64,000 nucleotides of DNA from Ophiobolus disseminans (GCA_010093685.1 MU006222.1:248001-312000); one strand, 5' to 3'. Shown: positions 21,515-33,126, numbered from the stretch's first letter. Program-made: numbers and translations. The notes: generated by a model from the sequence alone, not told the origin.

Positions 21515-22527
21515 ATGGGCATTACTCACAAGACATGTCTGGTCACAGGCTGTTCTGAAGGTGGAGTTGGAGCCGCTCTCGCCGAAGCCTTCCAGAAAGC
21601 CGGTTATCATGTTTTTGTGACAGCACGCACGCCGTCCAAAGTACCAGCACGGCTCCACGAGGCATCCAATGTCACTATACTCGCCCTGGATGTAGCGTCT
21701 TCGGAGTCTATCGCTACAGCTGCGAAGATCATCCGAAATCAGACAGAGGGTCGACTCGACGTTCTGATCAACAACGCAGGGCATGGCCTCAACATGCCTG
21801 CCCTGGATACCTCCATCGAAAAGGCTAAAGAGTTGTTCAACTCCAATTTCTTCGGCGTCTTGGAGATGATCCAGGTGTTCAGCCACATGCTGATCAAGGC
21901 GAGAGGGGTTATTGTCAACAATGCGTCTTTGGGCGGGCTTAGCCCCATTCCGTTCATTAGTAAGCTCGCCGAACGGCCTTCATAAGCTCGATAAAGAAAA
22001 TCGCAGGCTAACTCAAGCGCGTTTAGCTATCTACAACGGTTCCAAGGCTGCTTTAATTACTGCAGGTGAAGGCTGGCGTCTGGAACTGGCTCCTCTCGGC
22101 GTGCGCGTCATCACTCTTGTTACTGGTGGCGTCGCAACGAAGTTCTTAACGAATCTCGAACCTCTAGTACTTCCGGAGGGCTCTTACTACACGAGCATCA
22201 AGGACATGATCGAAGAGCACCCCGAGCATATCCCGTTCGGCATGGATCCTGGAACGTTTGCGCTGAGCGTCCTGCGCCGTGTAGAGAAAGGATATACCGG
22301 GAAGTACTGGGTCGGGGGTGCTACTTGTATCGCCCGCATAGCTATGTTGCTCTTCCCACAGTTTGCGCTTGTGAGTGTTCTGCGATACAACAGGCTTTAG
22401 GAAGGTATGAAGGTTGCTAATAATTGGAACACAGGACCAAATTTCGTTATGGCCGAAACCATTCACTAAGAAGCTAGCAGGAGAGCATGGCAAGCGAATG
22501 ACTGAGGAGCGGAAGAAGATGGCTTGA
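21515..22527 (+). CDS. AYR1-like short-chain dehydrogenase/reductase
   Basis: Three exons, 21515-21959, 22027-22370 and 22435-22527, encode 293 residues. Donors are GTAAGC and GTGAGT; branch sites GGCTAAC and GCTAAT. The N-terminus TCLVTGCSEGGVGAALAEAF is the NADP(H)-binding TGxxxGxG loop in the 'TGCS-GG-G' form typical of 1-acyldihydroxyacetone-phosphate reductases. LINNAGHG, a Ser in VNNASLGG, and the catalytic YxxxK (YNGSK, split by intron 1) follow. A short helix near the C-terminus (ARIAMLLFPQFAL) fits membrane or lipid-droplet association. Paralogues of AYR1 are often recruited to secondary metabolism, so the substrate is not certain. The gene is head-to-head with the Zn2Cys6 regulator. 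Confidence 0.88.
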
Positions 22528-22631
22528 GGTGGGCAAAGAGCTCAAACCAACATGTGTTATCGCTCGCCAGGGTTGTGATTGGAGATGGCAAGTGTGGCCG
22601 AACTTAATTTTAAGGCCCTCGAATTGCACCG

Positions 22632-23516
22632 CTAAAGTTCTGTGTCTTGTGAAGTTTTCAAGGTGTTGATCCCATCAACAAGATCTTTGCAGGTCAGCTT
22701 GAAGCCCCATCCCTCCATGTTATATTCCACCTCGTTTTGTGCAAATTGAGGGCTGGTGGTCGCTGTCGCATCGCTCAGCAAGATGCAGTCCCAATTCCTC
22801 CAGACGGCATCCATTAGGCTTGATGCTACGCACTGATCGGTGTTGCAGCCAGCGAACATCAGTGTTCTGATACCACGGCGTTTGAGAATATCCTCGACCT
22901 CTGTGCCACCCCAAAATCCAGATAAACGATTCTTCCAAGCTCAGAGATCGGCCGACTCTGCTTCTTCCTTTAAAGTACCGTAGAACTCCGAGTTCCATTG
23001 GTCCCGCATGAGCACCTTGCTGCCATCCACTGTTGAGCCGTCGTCTAGCTGAACCGGTCCGATGTCAACACCCAGCTCGGGAATCTTGTAGTCATCTTCG
23101 AAGTTGTTGTCCAATTAGAACCCACGAATCATCGCAGGCGGCATGGACTCGATATCGTCGTGGGTCAGTCCCCAACCAAGCCAGAGTATCGGAATTCCCG
23201 CTTTTCTACAAGCTGGAATGGCTTCATTTATCAGTCTTTCGACAACACGCAGACCCCGGCTCTCGGACGGCCGCTTGAAGGCAGGTGACAGGAAGTAGTT
23301 CTGTAAGTCGATGATAACAAGCGCAGTTCTGGCAGGAGCGATGACAACACGTGAGCTGTCCGTTTTCAGTGTCATACGTGGGTAGATTTTCGGAGCATCG
23401 GGTGAAGCGGGATGTGTGATATCATAGCCTTCCGTCTCGGAATAGAGCCAGAAATTCTCTGCGCCTCCAATGACCTTGGGGTGATCCGCCGTCTGCGCTT
23501 CCGGAATGACGACCAT
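22632..23516 (-). pseudogene. isochorismatase-like hydrolase with two in-frame stops
   Basis: One minus-strand frame, 295 codons from ATG 23516 to 22632, reads as an isochorismatase-family cysteine hydrolase: TALVIIDLQNYFLSPAF (beta-strand 1 with catalytic Asp), KAGIPILWLGWG, KVLMRDQWNS, then FAGCNTDQCVASSLMDA with the catalytic Cys and CILLSDATATTSPQFAQ. The frame is broken by TAA at 23115-23117 and TGA at 22941-22943. The second falls where family members have Trp (TGG to TGA). No frameshift occurs, and no intron removes either stop plausibly. So this is a young pseudogene, or sequence error at two sites. The rest of the active site is still intact. It lies between the AYR1-like reductase and a decayed membrane protein. 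Confidence 0.85.
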
Positions 23517-23996
23517 AATGTTTTTTGGCTACCACAGGCGGATATCGAAAGAGTTTCCAGATGTCTAAAGAACGTAGAACTCGCGGGCTGAGCTTATTTG
23601 CGCAGTGGCTCACTGCCCCAATGCGAGCAAACAAGACAAATGAGTGTATTATTTAGATCTGAAGATCTGAGTGTAGTATGGCACTAGTCTGTTCTGGGTA
23701 CTAGCTCCGTCCTATCTCGACTTTAATCATGGCTGTATGACCAACCCACAACCTTGCAAGTTACAACTCGACAAACGCCACCTCTCATACTCACTACGAA
23801 GTTTCTCTCTTGTATACGAGTTTGAAGTATCGTATTCGGGTTTTGTGTGTCCATTTTACGCGACATACCTAGGTACCTAGGCACATCCAAAGGCGTATCG
23901 AAGGGGCGAGGATTAGGCCTCCCTTTGCTCAACTTTATATATACTCATGGTACACTAACACTAGTATGAACGAGACTAATACCTGCAAAGTTTTCG
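23517..23996. other. intergenic region, no gene seen
   Basis: Contains a near-palindromic CCTAGGTACCTAGG at about 23871-23884 and TATA-like AT-rich sequence near 23935. It is the shared upstream region of the isochorismatase pseudogene and the membrane-protein locus. Confidence 0.4.
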
Positions 23997-26091
23997 ATGA
24001 GTGCGAATACATGCAGCTATGACTGCCGAAATCCTCCGAAGCAACCCGAACCCGAACCTGACGTCTCGGGTATTGGGGTAAGTCCTCTTAGTCTACATCG
24101 CCGTATCTTCAAGCTTACCGTACAACAGGTTACTCTAGCTTATACAATTACAGCTGGCCTAGCTGTGTGTATCTTCATCGCATACTACTGCTGTGCATAC
24201 CGTCCAGATGTAGACCCATTCCACCAGGCTGGCGAACCCAGAGACCAAGGAAAGGGCAAAACACCAAACGCAAGTTTCAGGACAAATCCAATCGACGATT
24301 ATATCCTGTGCTGGAGAATCAAACCACACCATCCTAATATTCATGCATCCCGAAATCAACCGGAAAGCGCACGCCACAGCCGCATCCAGAAGGCTTTCAT
24401 CAACGTATGTAACCCTTCCGCGTACTTATCGGGTGCTAAGTCCTTCAGTGTATGCTTCTCATGAGCGACTTCCAGCTCATCACCGGTCTCGCCATCATGA
24501 TCAGTGGCTACGCGCGGCTACGATGCGGACTCTCAGCATACCACTGGCACAAGATCGTTCGACTAGCATGGTTCTCCAGCATCACGTATCTGTGTTGTCT
24601 CACATTTCTTCGCGATCACTTCCGTCGACACAAGATAGCTCAGCTTTGGCGAATTCCGGGAATGGTCGCTTTGGTGGTTATGCTTATAGTCGGCATGTAT
24701 CCGACTACGCAGTATGTGTGGGGTCCAGGCAAGGCTGATTCCTTTTTAAGACCACAGGATTATGCTATCTGTTATTTCTGGTCTTCTCGGCATATATCAG
24801 GGAAGCCGCGGATACAGATGGTTGCATGGTCCTGTGGTCCTTTGGGAGTTGGGATGCTGCTTCGTCTTTGTTGCTTGTATGAGGCGCCATCCAATGCATG
24901 CGCTTCCCTTCGAAGTTGTTGCAGCAGTAAGACAAGGGCAGGATTACGGACACTGTTTGCATGGATAGACGACGGTTCGTTTCTCGCATTCTTCGTCGCG
25001 ATCGTTATCTATCGTCCGTTATTTGCCCTCTTTTTGACCACGCGGATCACAACCGATGTGATGACGTCAAAAGCATTTGAGGTATGTTCCATCGATCTCT
25101 CGCTTGCAAAAATGGCGGCAGGTCAGCTTACGATCAAGGTTTGGTGGCTTGTGATAAGCTTTGCGTGGGGTGCAGTGATGCTATGGTCCAACGACTCTGT
25201 CGATGAACCGGAGAGCCAAAGGTGGTCATTCGGGCAGATCATCGCGCTCATGGTCTTGCTCGCGCCAGCTATCGCTCTGATTGAGGGGTATCTCAAGGGC
25301 GAGCCAATTATTTTTTAGCCTTGTTACTACTTTTGAAGCCCCCCGACTGATCACAATGTGCCACAGCGCTGTCTTCAACAGGATCGTCGTCTCCAGCCCT
25401 TCCGTTAGATATCGAAAAAACGACGTATCAAACAATAATCACGGTGCTGACACCCCACCCAAGCAATCCGAGGCCGACAATATCAAGCCTTCCGCAGCCA
25501 CCGACTCCGAAGTCCCGGTCCGAGATTTTACAAGCGAGCAGAGGCAATCCCGACTCCGATTTTTATCGGCCACTCCGTCACCTATACAGCCTTTGTGTAT
25601 GCTTGGCTCCTTTTCCTAGTGTCCATGAGCATCGTCAAAATATGGTGGCTCGCACAAGACCCATAACCCGTGATACTGGTTGCTTTTTACTTCATCATGC
25701 CTCCTGATTTCACCGGCGCAGGACCCATTGGGCTTAGCCTTCCGATATACTTCTATGCGTGTATCCTTTCTTCTATTCCGCTTGCGGGTCAAGCCCCAAA
25801 GTCGCCGACGAAGCGCTGTGTGTTCAACGTTGTCGCCTTCCTTTTCTATTCTACTATTCTTCAGCTGGTGCTGTTCCTCGGTCATTCCAGTGTCCTTGGG
25901 TCTCCAGTGTATTTGTGATTACTGATATCTTGCGTTGCTGTTTATTTGGGATCTTCGATACTGCAGTTCTGTTAGATGAGATGGCGCCGCACCTTGCCAG
26001 TTCATCGAACAGCATGAAGAATAATATGAGCAACATGAATTCACAACTCCATCAAATGCGTTCATTGATTCCGACCAAGATCCACTCGTGA
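23997..26091 (+). pseudogene. fungal multi-pass membrane protein, probably decayed
   Basis: The 5' half splices cleanly: 23997-24077, 24129-24404, 24449 onward, with donors GTAAGT and GTATGT. It gives the typical layout of a fungal integral membrane family: a Cys-containing N-terminus ending VSGIG, a first helix (VTLAYTITAGLAVCIFIAYY), then MSDFQLITGLAIMISGY and KIVRLAWFSSITYLCCLTFL. A 57-nt stop-free intron (25082-25138) probably interrupts SKAFE/VWWLVISFAWG. After about 24770 frames shift, and the downstream part (IFIGHSVTYTAFVYAWLLFL, PVILVAFYFIM) has an in-frame TAA at 25664-25666. I could not build one continuous reading. Either several introns remain unresolved or the gene is dead; I favour the second. 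Function unknown. Confidence 0.5.
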
Positions 26092-26132
26092 AGAGTCTTT
26101 CCAATTTATATCCGGGCGCCCCCGTACTGCTC

Positions 26133-27234
26133 CTATTTGCGGTATCCGTTTGGTGCGTTCCCATTCTGCTGCCCGTTGAGCTTCCCGTTGAGCTTCCCGT
26201 TGAGCTTCCCGTTTTGCTTACCCTCAAGCTCCTTCGCATACCCCCTGGCAGTCTTCAATGAGCTATCAAGCAACCTCGTAAACCCCCACACATCAAACTG
26301 CACACAAATAGCTCTCCACCCCTGTTGCATGAACAGCGGGATCTTATCCACGGTCCACACAGCGCCAAAGATCGGAAGATTGTTTTTAGCCGCAGCAGCG
26401 TTGAATCTGCCGATCACTTCCAGGAACTCGGGTTCCGGCTCACCACCAAACGTTTTCCCGACATCGAGACCGGCATTGATGCGGTAATCGCCCGGCCCGA
26501 ACATGAGCGCGGAGATGCCTGGAACTGCAGCGATCTCCTCGATGTTGGCCATGCCTTTGACAGACTCCACTTGCGGAATGACGCAGATGTGGTTGTTGGA
26601 GGTTTTGACGTTGGATGTATCGTCGGGATACAGTGATGTCGTAAGCCCGGGGGTGAAGTTCCAGGGGCTGAAGGATCGCTCTCCGATCGGACCTAGCATC
26701 GTAAGCCATGCTTCCGTAGGCGCTGTTGGAAGTTGACTTACCGTAATACGCTTCCTTGATGAAGTGTTTGACGTCGTCAGCGCTCTCACAATGCGGGATG
26801 ATGATTCCTGCTGCGCCGGCGTCGAGCGCAGTGACTAGACTTATCTCATCATGCTTAGGGACTCTTACGAGAACCATGGATTTCCCCTCAGAATGATGCT
26901 GAGCGGCGTGTATAGCACTGATATTCGTCAGTACATGCATGACCACTGTGTATGGATGACAGAGAACTCCGTCGACTTACTCGTGCAGCTCCGTACGATT
27001 CCACACTGCATGCTCAACATCAATCCAGATAAAGTCCGGCTTCGTAGAGGCAATAAGCTTTGTGACGTATGTACTGGGAATACCATGAGCAACGCCCATG
27101 AGTGTCTTGCTGGCGTCTGCTTGTGCGTCCGCGAGGGCTTTCTTCAAATTGCTGGGGTAGGTGAGCGTCGAAGCGCGATATGGCGCCTCAATATGAAGAG
27201 CCTTTTGCTCGCTGAAAGGCGTGAAGTCGGTCAT
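26133..27234 (-). CDS. HpcH/HpaI-type aldolase (2-oxo-acid aldolase family)
   Basis: Three exons, 26981-27234, 26742-26917 and 26133-26692, encode 329 residues. The beta/alpha-barrel family signatures are present: DFIWIDVEHAVWN (about residues 70-82), LVRVPKHDEISLVTALDAGA (about 105-124), then IIIPHCESADD, VIPQVESVKGMANIEEIAAV with a metal-binding Glu, and LMFGPGDY with a metal-binding Asp. Enzymes of this class reversibly cleave 2-keto-3-deoxy acids to pyruvate and an aldehyde in the cytosol. The last ~30 residues are a low-complexity tail of LNGK units encoded by a 12-bp tandem repeat (26171-26216), which is absent from the ordinary family fold. Substrate cannot be assigned. Introns of 63 and 49 nt are supported by phase and by restored family sequence. 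Confidence 0.9.
26171..26216 (-). repeat. 12-bp coding minisatellite (NGKL units)
   Basis: Nearly perfect tandem copies of a 12-bp unit (plus strand GAGCTTCCCGTT) inside the last exon of the aldolase. Each copy codes for four residues of the NGKL tail. Confidence 0.85.
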
Positions 27235-28531
27235 ATCGAAGACGTGGAGCGGAGTGTTTCGAAGTTGGGTGGTGGACTCGAGTATTTGCCTTGGTTATTT
27301 AGCTCGCAAGAGTACGAATGAAGTGACGGAATTGACAGCGCAATTGGCAAAGGTGTCGGTATCCTTGTGACTTTCCGCATCGACTCTCTGTTCTTATATG
27401 CTGGCGTGGGTTCAATCTAACCATTCTCAGTGTCAAAAGCCAACATCTCACACTGCAGGAACGGCTGGAGCATTGTTCATCTGATCCATCCGAGTGGCTG
27501 GGTTGCCATGAGAATGTAGGATCACTACGCCCAAACCAGTGCTGAAAAACTATCATCGCAAGCCACCGCTCTGGTGCCAAGTCGGCTTGATTTCGTCGAT
27601 GTACTTGTTCATAGCTGATGCTACAGAAGAGGAAATAAAGACACAAGTATTGTAAGACATATGCGCTTACACCTGCTGGTCTCGCGCGCGCAGGGTATTG
27701 CAATTGGTCACCCACATTTTCGTTGTTGGGAGCCTAAGACGAAAGACAAAAGACGATCAGGCAGCGCCATTGTCTTCACAATATTCACAACTGGCAGTCA
27801 GAATGAGAGAAATCGAGTAGACTTGTGTTTGGTCCTCTCGTGGCTGCATTCGAACTGCTTGCAACGCACGTACACACATAAGCCGTGGCGCTGACCAATG
27901 CGAAATCGCTTTCGTAGGACATTGGACGCATAGAGAATGAATATTTCATATTGATGATTGTGTCCGTCGCTCGGAGTAGCAGATCGGAAGCACATAAAAT
28001 TCTTACGTGGCTACACATATCCAATAAGAAGCGCAGCGTGCAGCCACCCGGCGCGGATGCATATCCGATCTTCTTCAAAAATGCGAGACAACCAACATCG
28101 GCTCTCGGGGCACGCGACGACAGCAGTCCGACTTCGACGTAAGTTGGATGACTTTCGGGACTCGAGTCGTGCCGATGTGCGAGGACAATGCTGGACCAGC
28201 TCATTGAGAGCAATGCCCTTATGCATCCTTCACTAACTCTCCCAACTATTGTCCTGCGTCTGCCTTGTCCACCGTCTATGTGGTGACTGTGACATGGTAA
28301 GAGAGGCACGACACGGTGCGGCATGCTCCTATCCTTCTCCCCTTCCTCCTATGCGGATGACACCTTGCTGGAGCATTCCAAAAGGGGATATTTGGATATG
28401 TACTCGTTGCTTGCAGAAGCTAACGTCGCATACATGGTGTTGGGATAGTCGTGAATGAAGTGATTCAGTGTGGACAAGGTGACTCTCGGTGAGACTCCAC
28501 ATCGACATACAGTAGACAGAGACGTTTCACT
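27235..28531. other. gene-poor stretch, no gene seen
   Basis: About 1.3 kb upstream of the aldolase. Open frames of up to 179 codons occur on the minus strand at 27785-28324, but they show no domain, no splice context and ambiguous composition, so I do not call them. Confidence 0.35.
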
Positions 28532-28873
28532 CTAAACTCGTGGCGACTGTGCAGGGACCCTAGGCACAGGCATGGGATGTGCGCACTGGCACTCCGGCGA
28601 AGGCGCTCGCGTGATTTGGCTGCTCTTGGTGATTTGGCTGGTCTGACTGTCGACTTCTGTGACCGAGATAGTAGGTTCCCCTTTCTCCGCGTCGACCTCT
28701 TCCGAAGTATTGCTTTGCTTTCCTCCATTTTTGGCAGCTTTCCTCCGTCGCATGCGGCTGGGCAGATCACAAATGAATGCAGTGATGGTGATAAGAGCCA
28801 GGAGCACGAAGACACCGCCTACGGCAATGACGGCGATGATAGGAGTTGAGATACCTCCCACGGATGCAGTCAT
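28532..28873 (-). CDS. small single-pass membrane protein
   Basis: ATG 28873 (minus) opens a 113-residue frame. After a short MTASVGGIST segment there is one strong helix (PIIAVIAVGGVFVLLALITI, about residues 11-31). It is followed by a basic stop-transfer cluster (RMRRRKAAK) and a polar tail rich in Ser, Glu and Gln that ends with Cys and Pro-rich PMPVPRVPAQ. Topology by the positive-inside rule places the tail in the cytosol. The frame is open further upstream, but the ATG just before the helix is the best start. No family recognised. Confidence 0.5.
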   Translation of the reverse strand: MTASVGGISTPIIAVIAVGGVFVLLALITITAFICDLPSRMRRRKAAKNGGKQSNTSEEVDAEKGEPTISVTEVDSQTSQITKSSQITRAPSPECQCAHPMPVPRVPAQSPRV

Positions 28874-31800
28874 CTTGATCGCTGGTAGGTGTTGATTGAA
28901 AGATGGTTGAGATAGGTGAAATTGGTCAACAGGGGTAGACAAGTGCCGCCGAGAGATGGCTAGAAACGGGTTCCACTGGTAGTGTAGAGCGAGTGTATGA
29001 TGTGTAGCGAACGTTGAAGCGAATGTAATGTTGAGGGCGTTTGGGGTAAAAGGGTTACACAGCAACACCATAACAGCGCAAACGCCTCCTTATACCTCAA
29101 CGTCCGCCATGGCAACGCATGTGCCGTCGTGAGCGCCGCAAGCGGTATTCTCAGTCGAGCCGGTTCGAAATCTGCGCAAAGCTCAGCTGTGGCTTTCACG
29201 GTCAAGCGCTGTGCCGGAGTCAGCTCAAGGGCTTGGTACTAGAGGAGCTTGTCGAGTAACCATCGTGAATTACCCAACCAGGAACCTGGGTTGCACATCT
29301 TTTTAGGAGAGCCAGGCTTCACACTAGCCGAAAATGGATTCTGGGCTTGGTGGCGGTATCGAAATGCTCAGCTTTCATTTTAGATCTGACGAGCACCATT
29401 TTTACGCGAGCGCGCCCCTTGCAGTGATCCGCAGGCCTAATTAGCGTCCGACGAGACGGTATTCCTCGCATTCGCCGTTTTTTGACGCCGCCACTTTTCA
29501 TAGGTTGTCTATCGACTGGGTCGTGCGTGGGAATAGTTCGACAATCTCTCCGGGAACTCGTCGTATTCTTTCAGAAATAACAAATGAAGATTTTGAAGCT
29601 CGAAGCTGCGTGACCGGCGTGTAGGCACTACGGTTCAACAGTGAACAATTTTGATCGGCGCGCCCGCGAGGCTAGACGGCGTGCATAAGGCTAAGCTAGT
29701 GTTCTAGACCTTACTGCACGTGGAGGTGGAGTTTTCGCTTGCAGCCGTGTGTCCAAATAAAGCACCACCTATCCCAGTCAAGTCAAGATGTGATTTAGCC
29801 AACATGCCACAACCGTTTATGACAGGCCGGCAAAGGATTGCGTGTCACTTGCGTGGCCGTTGAGAAAAACAGAGAGAAGGCGCGTGGCCGACCTTGATTG
29901 CTGCAGCGACAGAGGTACCGGTAAGTTCACTTGCCAGATACGAGAAGGACTGCGCTACCGGAGATATTCATCTTAACTCTACTTGGCAGGGGTGGCGCGC
30001 GTATCCCATGCTTGGTCTCCCACCTGGGCCTGAAGATCCTGTACTGATCTCGGGAGTTCTCGTTCCTTTTCCGGGGAAAGGCAGCGAAACAAGGTTTACT
30101 GCATTCGCCCGACGGCCAGAACAGATCAACAAACACTGTTTTTCTGCACATCAAATGTGTCTAGTCTTCTTTGTCCGTCCACTCAACAAACACGTAGAAA
30201 AGCGAGAACACAAGGTTGAAGAAGTCTACTTCCAGTTACCGGTGGTGCGTACTTGTCGATAGTGCTTGTGGCTATCTGGTCAACGTCCGACGGTCCAAAA
30301 ACTACTCCTAATCGTGCGCGCCATCAACGGATTTGACGCCAATCTGAGGTCATCGCGCATCTCGTCTGATCTAGAGCATTCGAAACGGGGAGCACAGTGG
30401 AGGAGTGACCACAGCTGACGCATGCAAGACAGTGCCCGCGGAAGAGGTGAGCGTTGCCGCAGTCGAGACGATCGAGGCCATAGCGATGGTAGAAGCAAGT
30501 GAGGCAGTGGCCACCGTGGACGGTCAACAGAATCAAAGCCGTGACATGCTCACCTGGCGAGACGCTACACCTGTGGACCCGAAGTCGAATACTCTAGGCA
30601 CTCACTAACAGAGTTGCTTGCTTGATACTGAAAACAAGGTTCCACTTGGATAGACTGCAGCGAGGTAGGCGTGCATGAATGAGATTAATAGCGCTGCTGC
30701 TGCTGCTAGGTCTATTCCAGCCTGATCTGGTGCGCTTGCAGGCTATCCTTCATTCTAGAAAATGAAGATTTATGGTGCGACTCCGTGAGGAGTTTTACTC
30801 ACGGCTGTGGTTAACGATCATCCGATGCGAGGTCATCGCAAAGCTCGTCTGATCTGGATTGCAGTATTCGAAACGGGGGTGCTGGGCTTCGATGTTGCGC
30901 ATCAGCACCGTGGATCCAGCGAATAGTCCGAATCAAACACCAGTCACTATGGACAACCCTCCTATCGACCTCCTCTCTTATCTACAAAAGCCTCAGATAT
31001 CGCGACTTATGTTTCGACACTGTTCTCGCCAACATGAAGTCCAAACAAGCGGACGGCAAATCTCTCACTACCGGACACAATGGAGTGTGACGATAACGAA
31101 GTCCCCAATAAGATCTTTCTATGCTTTTGCTCAAGTTCAAAACACGCCCTATGAGAGTGCAATCGAAAGGGTACCACGTTCCACGTGAGCGAACTAGAGG
31201 ACGTGTAAAGAACATGATGTGTAAACCCAACTGCCGCCGATCAATGGATGGCTGGGTCGCGGAGGCAGACTACTGAGAGCTTATGATTGCTTGCGTCGGT
31301 GAAGCGTCCTAAAAGGAAGATGTTGCTGATGCTTGCACGGTGGTGCAAAGCCGTCCCGCTTATGTCGTACACGTTCACATACCCCACGCTTCAATCGATG
31401 ACAGAGCACTTATGCAAGAATCGAAGGTTCTCGACGTTGACGTTATATCAATGGCACGAATAGACTGTGTGATGGATGTTTTGCTTCTCTTTTACGTGAT
31501 AAACATGCATTAGCGAGGAGAGCGGAATAGAATGTTGCATCCTGGAGTCGGGCAAGGGAATTCTGGAGCATTTCGTTGCACGTGGTAACGTAGCCGTCGT
31601 GTTGTTCTAAAGTCGCGATCTGCACGTTGCTCAAAGAAAAAAGGGAACTAGGATGATATCTAGATTTTGAGCTGGACAGGCTTTGCAGAATCTGCAGAGA
31701 ATGGCAGAGCCCGTTGGGGCATGTAAGAGATTGAAGAACGAAGGGAAAGATTGTGTATTGAGTGTAATGGGGGTAAGTAGATGAAAATGCTAAATGCAGG

Positions 31801-32157
31801 CCGCCATGATCAGCTGAGAGAACTTGATGCGATACACCTTGAAATTCAGGACTCCAGAGCTAAAAGAAATGCTACTGATGACAACTGGCAGTTGGAGACG
31901 TCGGATGCGTTGCACCTACGCTCTTCGTTTGGAAGCATCGACTCGAGTCAGCCGCCATCCCAAAACAGACTAGTCGGCAACTCAGTTGAACCTCGGCCTG
32001 TGCATCATGACATGGGCCGACGCGGTAGACTTACTCCGCATTTCGAGAAAGTCAAAGTCTCTCCACGCCCTGCGCTGCAAGCCTGTATAGCCGAAGTTCA
32101 ATCATTAAGTCCAAGTCCACGTTCCGTTTCGCTTTCTCGCAATTGTCATAATCCAAG
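28874..32157. other. 3.3-kb gene-poor region
   Basis: No convincing gene on either strand. It holds a degenerate direct duplication about 483 bp apart (30346-30390 and 30829-30878), a short (GCT)n tract near 30694-30708, and the upstream region of the SDR gene. A frame at 29894-30262 has no early ATG, and frames near 31781-32179 run into the SDR start in another phase. Confidence 0.45.
30346..30878. repeat. degenerate direct duplication, ~45 bp copies 483 bp apart
   Basis: Copies at 30346-30390 and 30829-30878 share GAGGTCATCGC, CTCGTCTGATCT and TTCGAAACGGGG in the same order with small indels. It marks an old segmental duplication of the gene-poor region. Confidence 0.65.
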
Positions 32158-33126
32158 ATGTCGGCTTCCAATCGTGTGAATCAAATCGCGGGCCATCTCA
32201 ACTACCCGAAGGGTATGTTGGCGGGCCAGGTTGCGATTATTACGGGCTCTGGACAAGGTATTGGCGCTGAGGCGGCGAGGCTGTTTGCTAATGAGGGCGC
32301 GAAGGTTGTGGTTGCGGATGTAGATGCTAGTAAGTTAACTCTACCTTTCTAGAGACATGTATTGACGTTCTCACAGAGAAGGCGGAATCCGTTGTCGACT
32401 CCATCAAAGCCTCGGGCGGCTCCGCTATCGCAGTCTGCGGCGACGTCCTCGACGACGCATACATCAAGACGCTGATTGAGAAGGCCGCTGAGTTCGGTAA
32501 CGGCAAGATCCACATCATCGTGAACAATGCTGGTTACACATGGGACGGTGTCATCCATAAGATGACGGACAAGCAATGGCATACTATCGTCGACCTGCAC
32601 GCAACCGCGCCGTTCAAGATTGTGAGGGCTGCGGCGCCATACTTCCGCGTCAAGGACGGCGAGCCGAGGAACATTATCAACATCTCGAGTACGAGCGGTG
32701 TTAACGGAAATGCCGGACAGATCAACTATGCGCTTGCAAAGGCAGGTGTGACGGGTATGACAAAAACGATTGCGAAAGAGTACGTGCCTCCACGCTCCTC
32801 ATCATCCTCCAAGCTGACATGTATGTAGATGGGGACCACTCTTCGGTGTTCGCGCAAACACTGTTGCATTCGGACATATCCAGACGCGCTTGACGGCGGC
32901 GAAGGAGGCGGGCGCATTCGTGACGACACCGGATGGCGAGAAGGTCGCGCTCGGCATACCGCAGGCTCAGAAGGGCGCGGCAAAGGGACAGGAGCACATG
33001 GATATCCCGCTGAGGCGACCGGGTTCGGCGACGGAGGCGGCGAGTGCGGTGTTGGCTGTTGCGAGTCCGCTCATGAGCTATGTTAATGGTGAGACGATTA
33101 AGGTGACTGGTGGGCGTGGGATGTGA
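32158..33126 (+). CDS. FabG-like short-chain dehydrogenase/reductase
   Basis: Three exons, 32158-32329, 32377-32779 and 32829-33126, encode 290 residues. The Rossmann motif VAIITGSGQGIGAEAARLF (about residues 24-42) is followed by VVVADVDAS, NNAGYTWDG, NIISTSG-type Ser (INISSTSGVNGNAGQ) and catalytic YALAK (about residue 187). The C-terminal part (RANTVAFGHIQTRL, then YVNGETIKVTGG) is the classical FabG ending. There is a 30-residue insert-like loop (DGEKVALGIPQAQKGAAKGQ) before it. The enzyme reduces 3-oxoacyl or related carbonyls with NAD(P)H. Cytosolic, mitochondrial or peroxisomal location cannot be read here. Both introns (47 and 49 nt) have GTAAGT/GTACGT donors. Confidence 0.92.

Noticed and set aside
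29894..30262. 122-codon frame
   Set aside because: It opens with TTG and has no ATG until the middle; no domain and no splice support.
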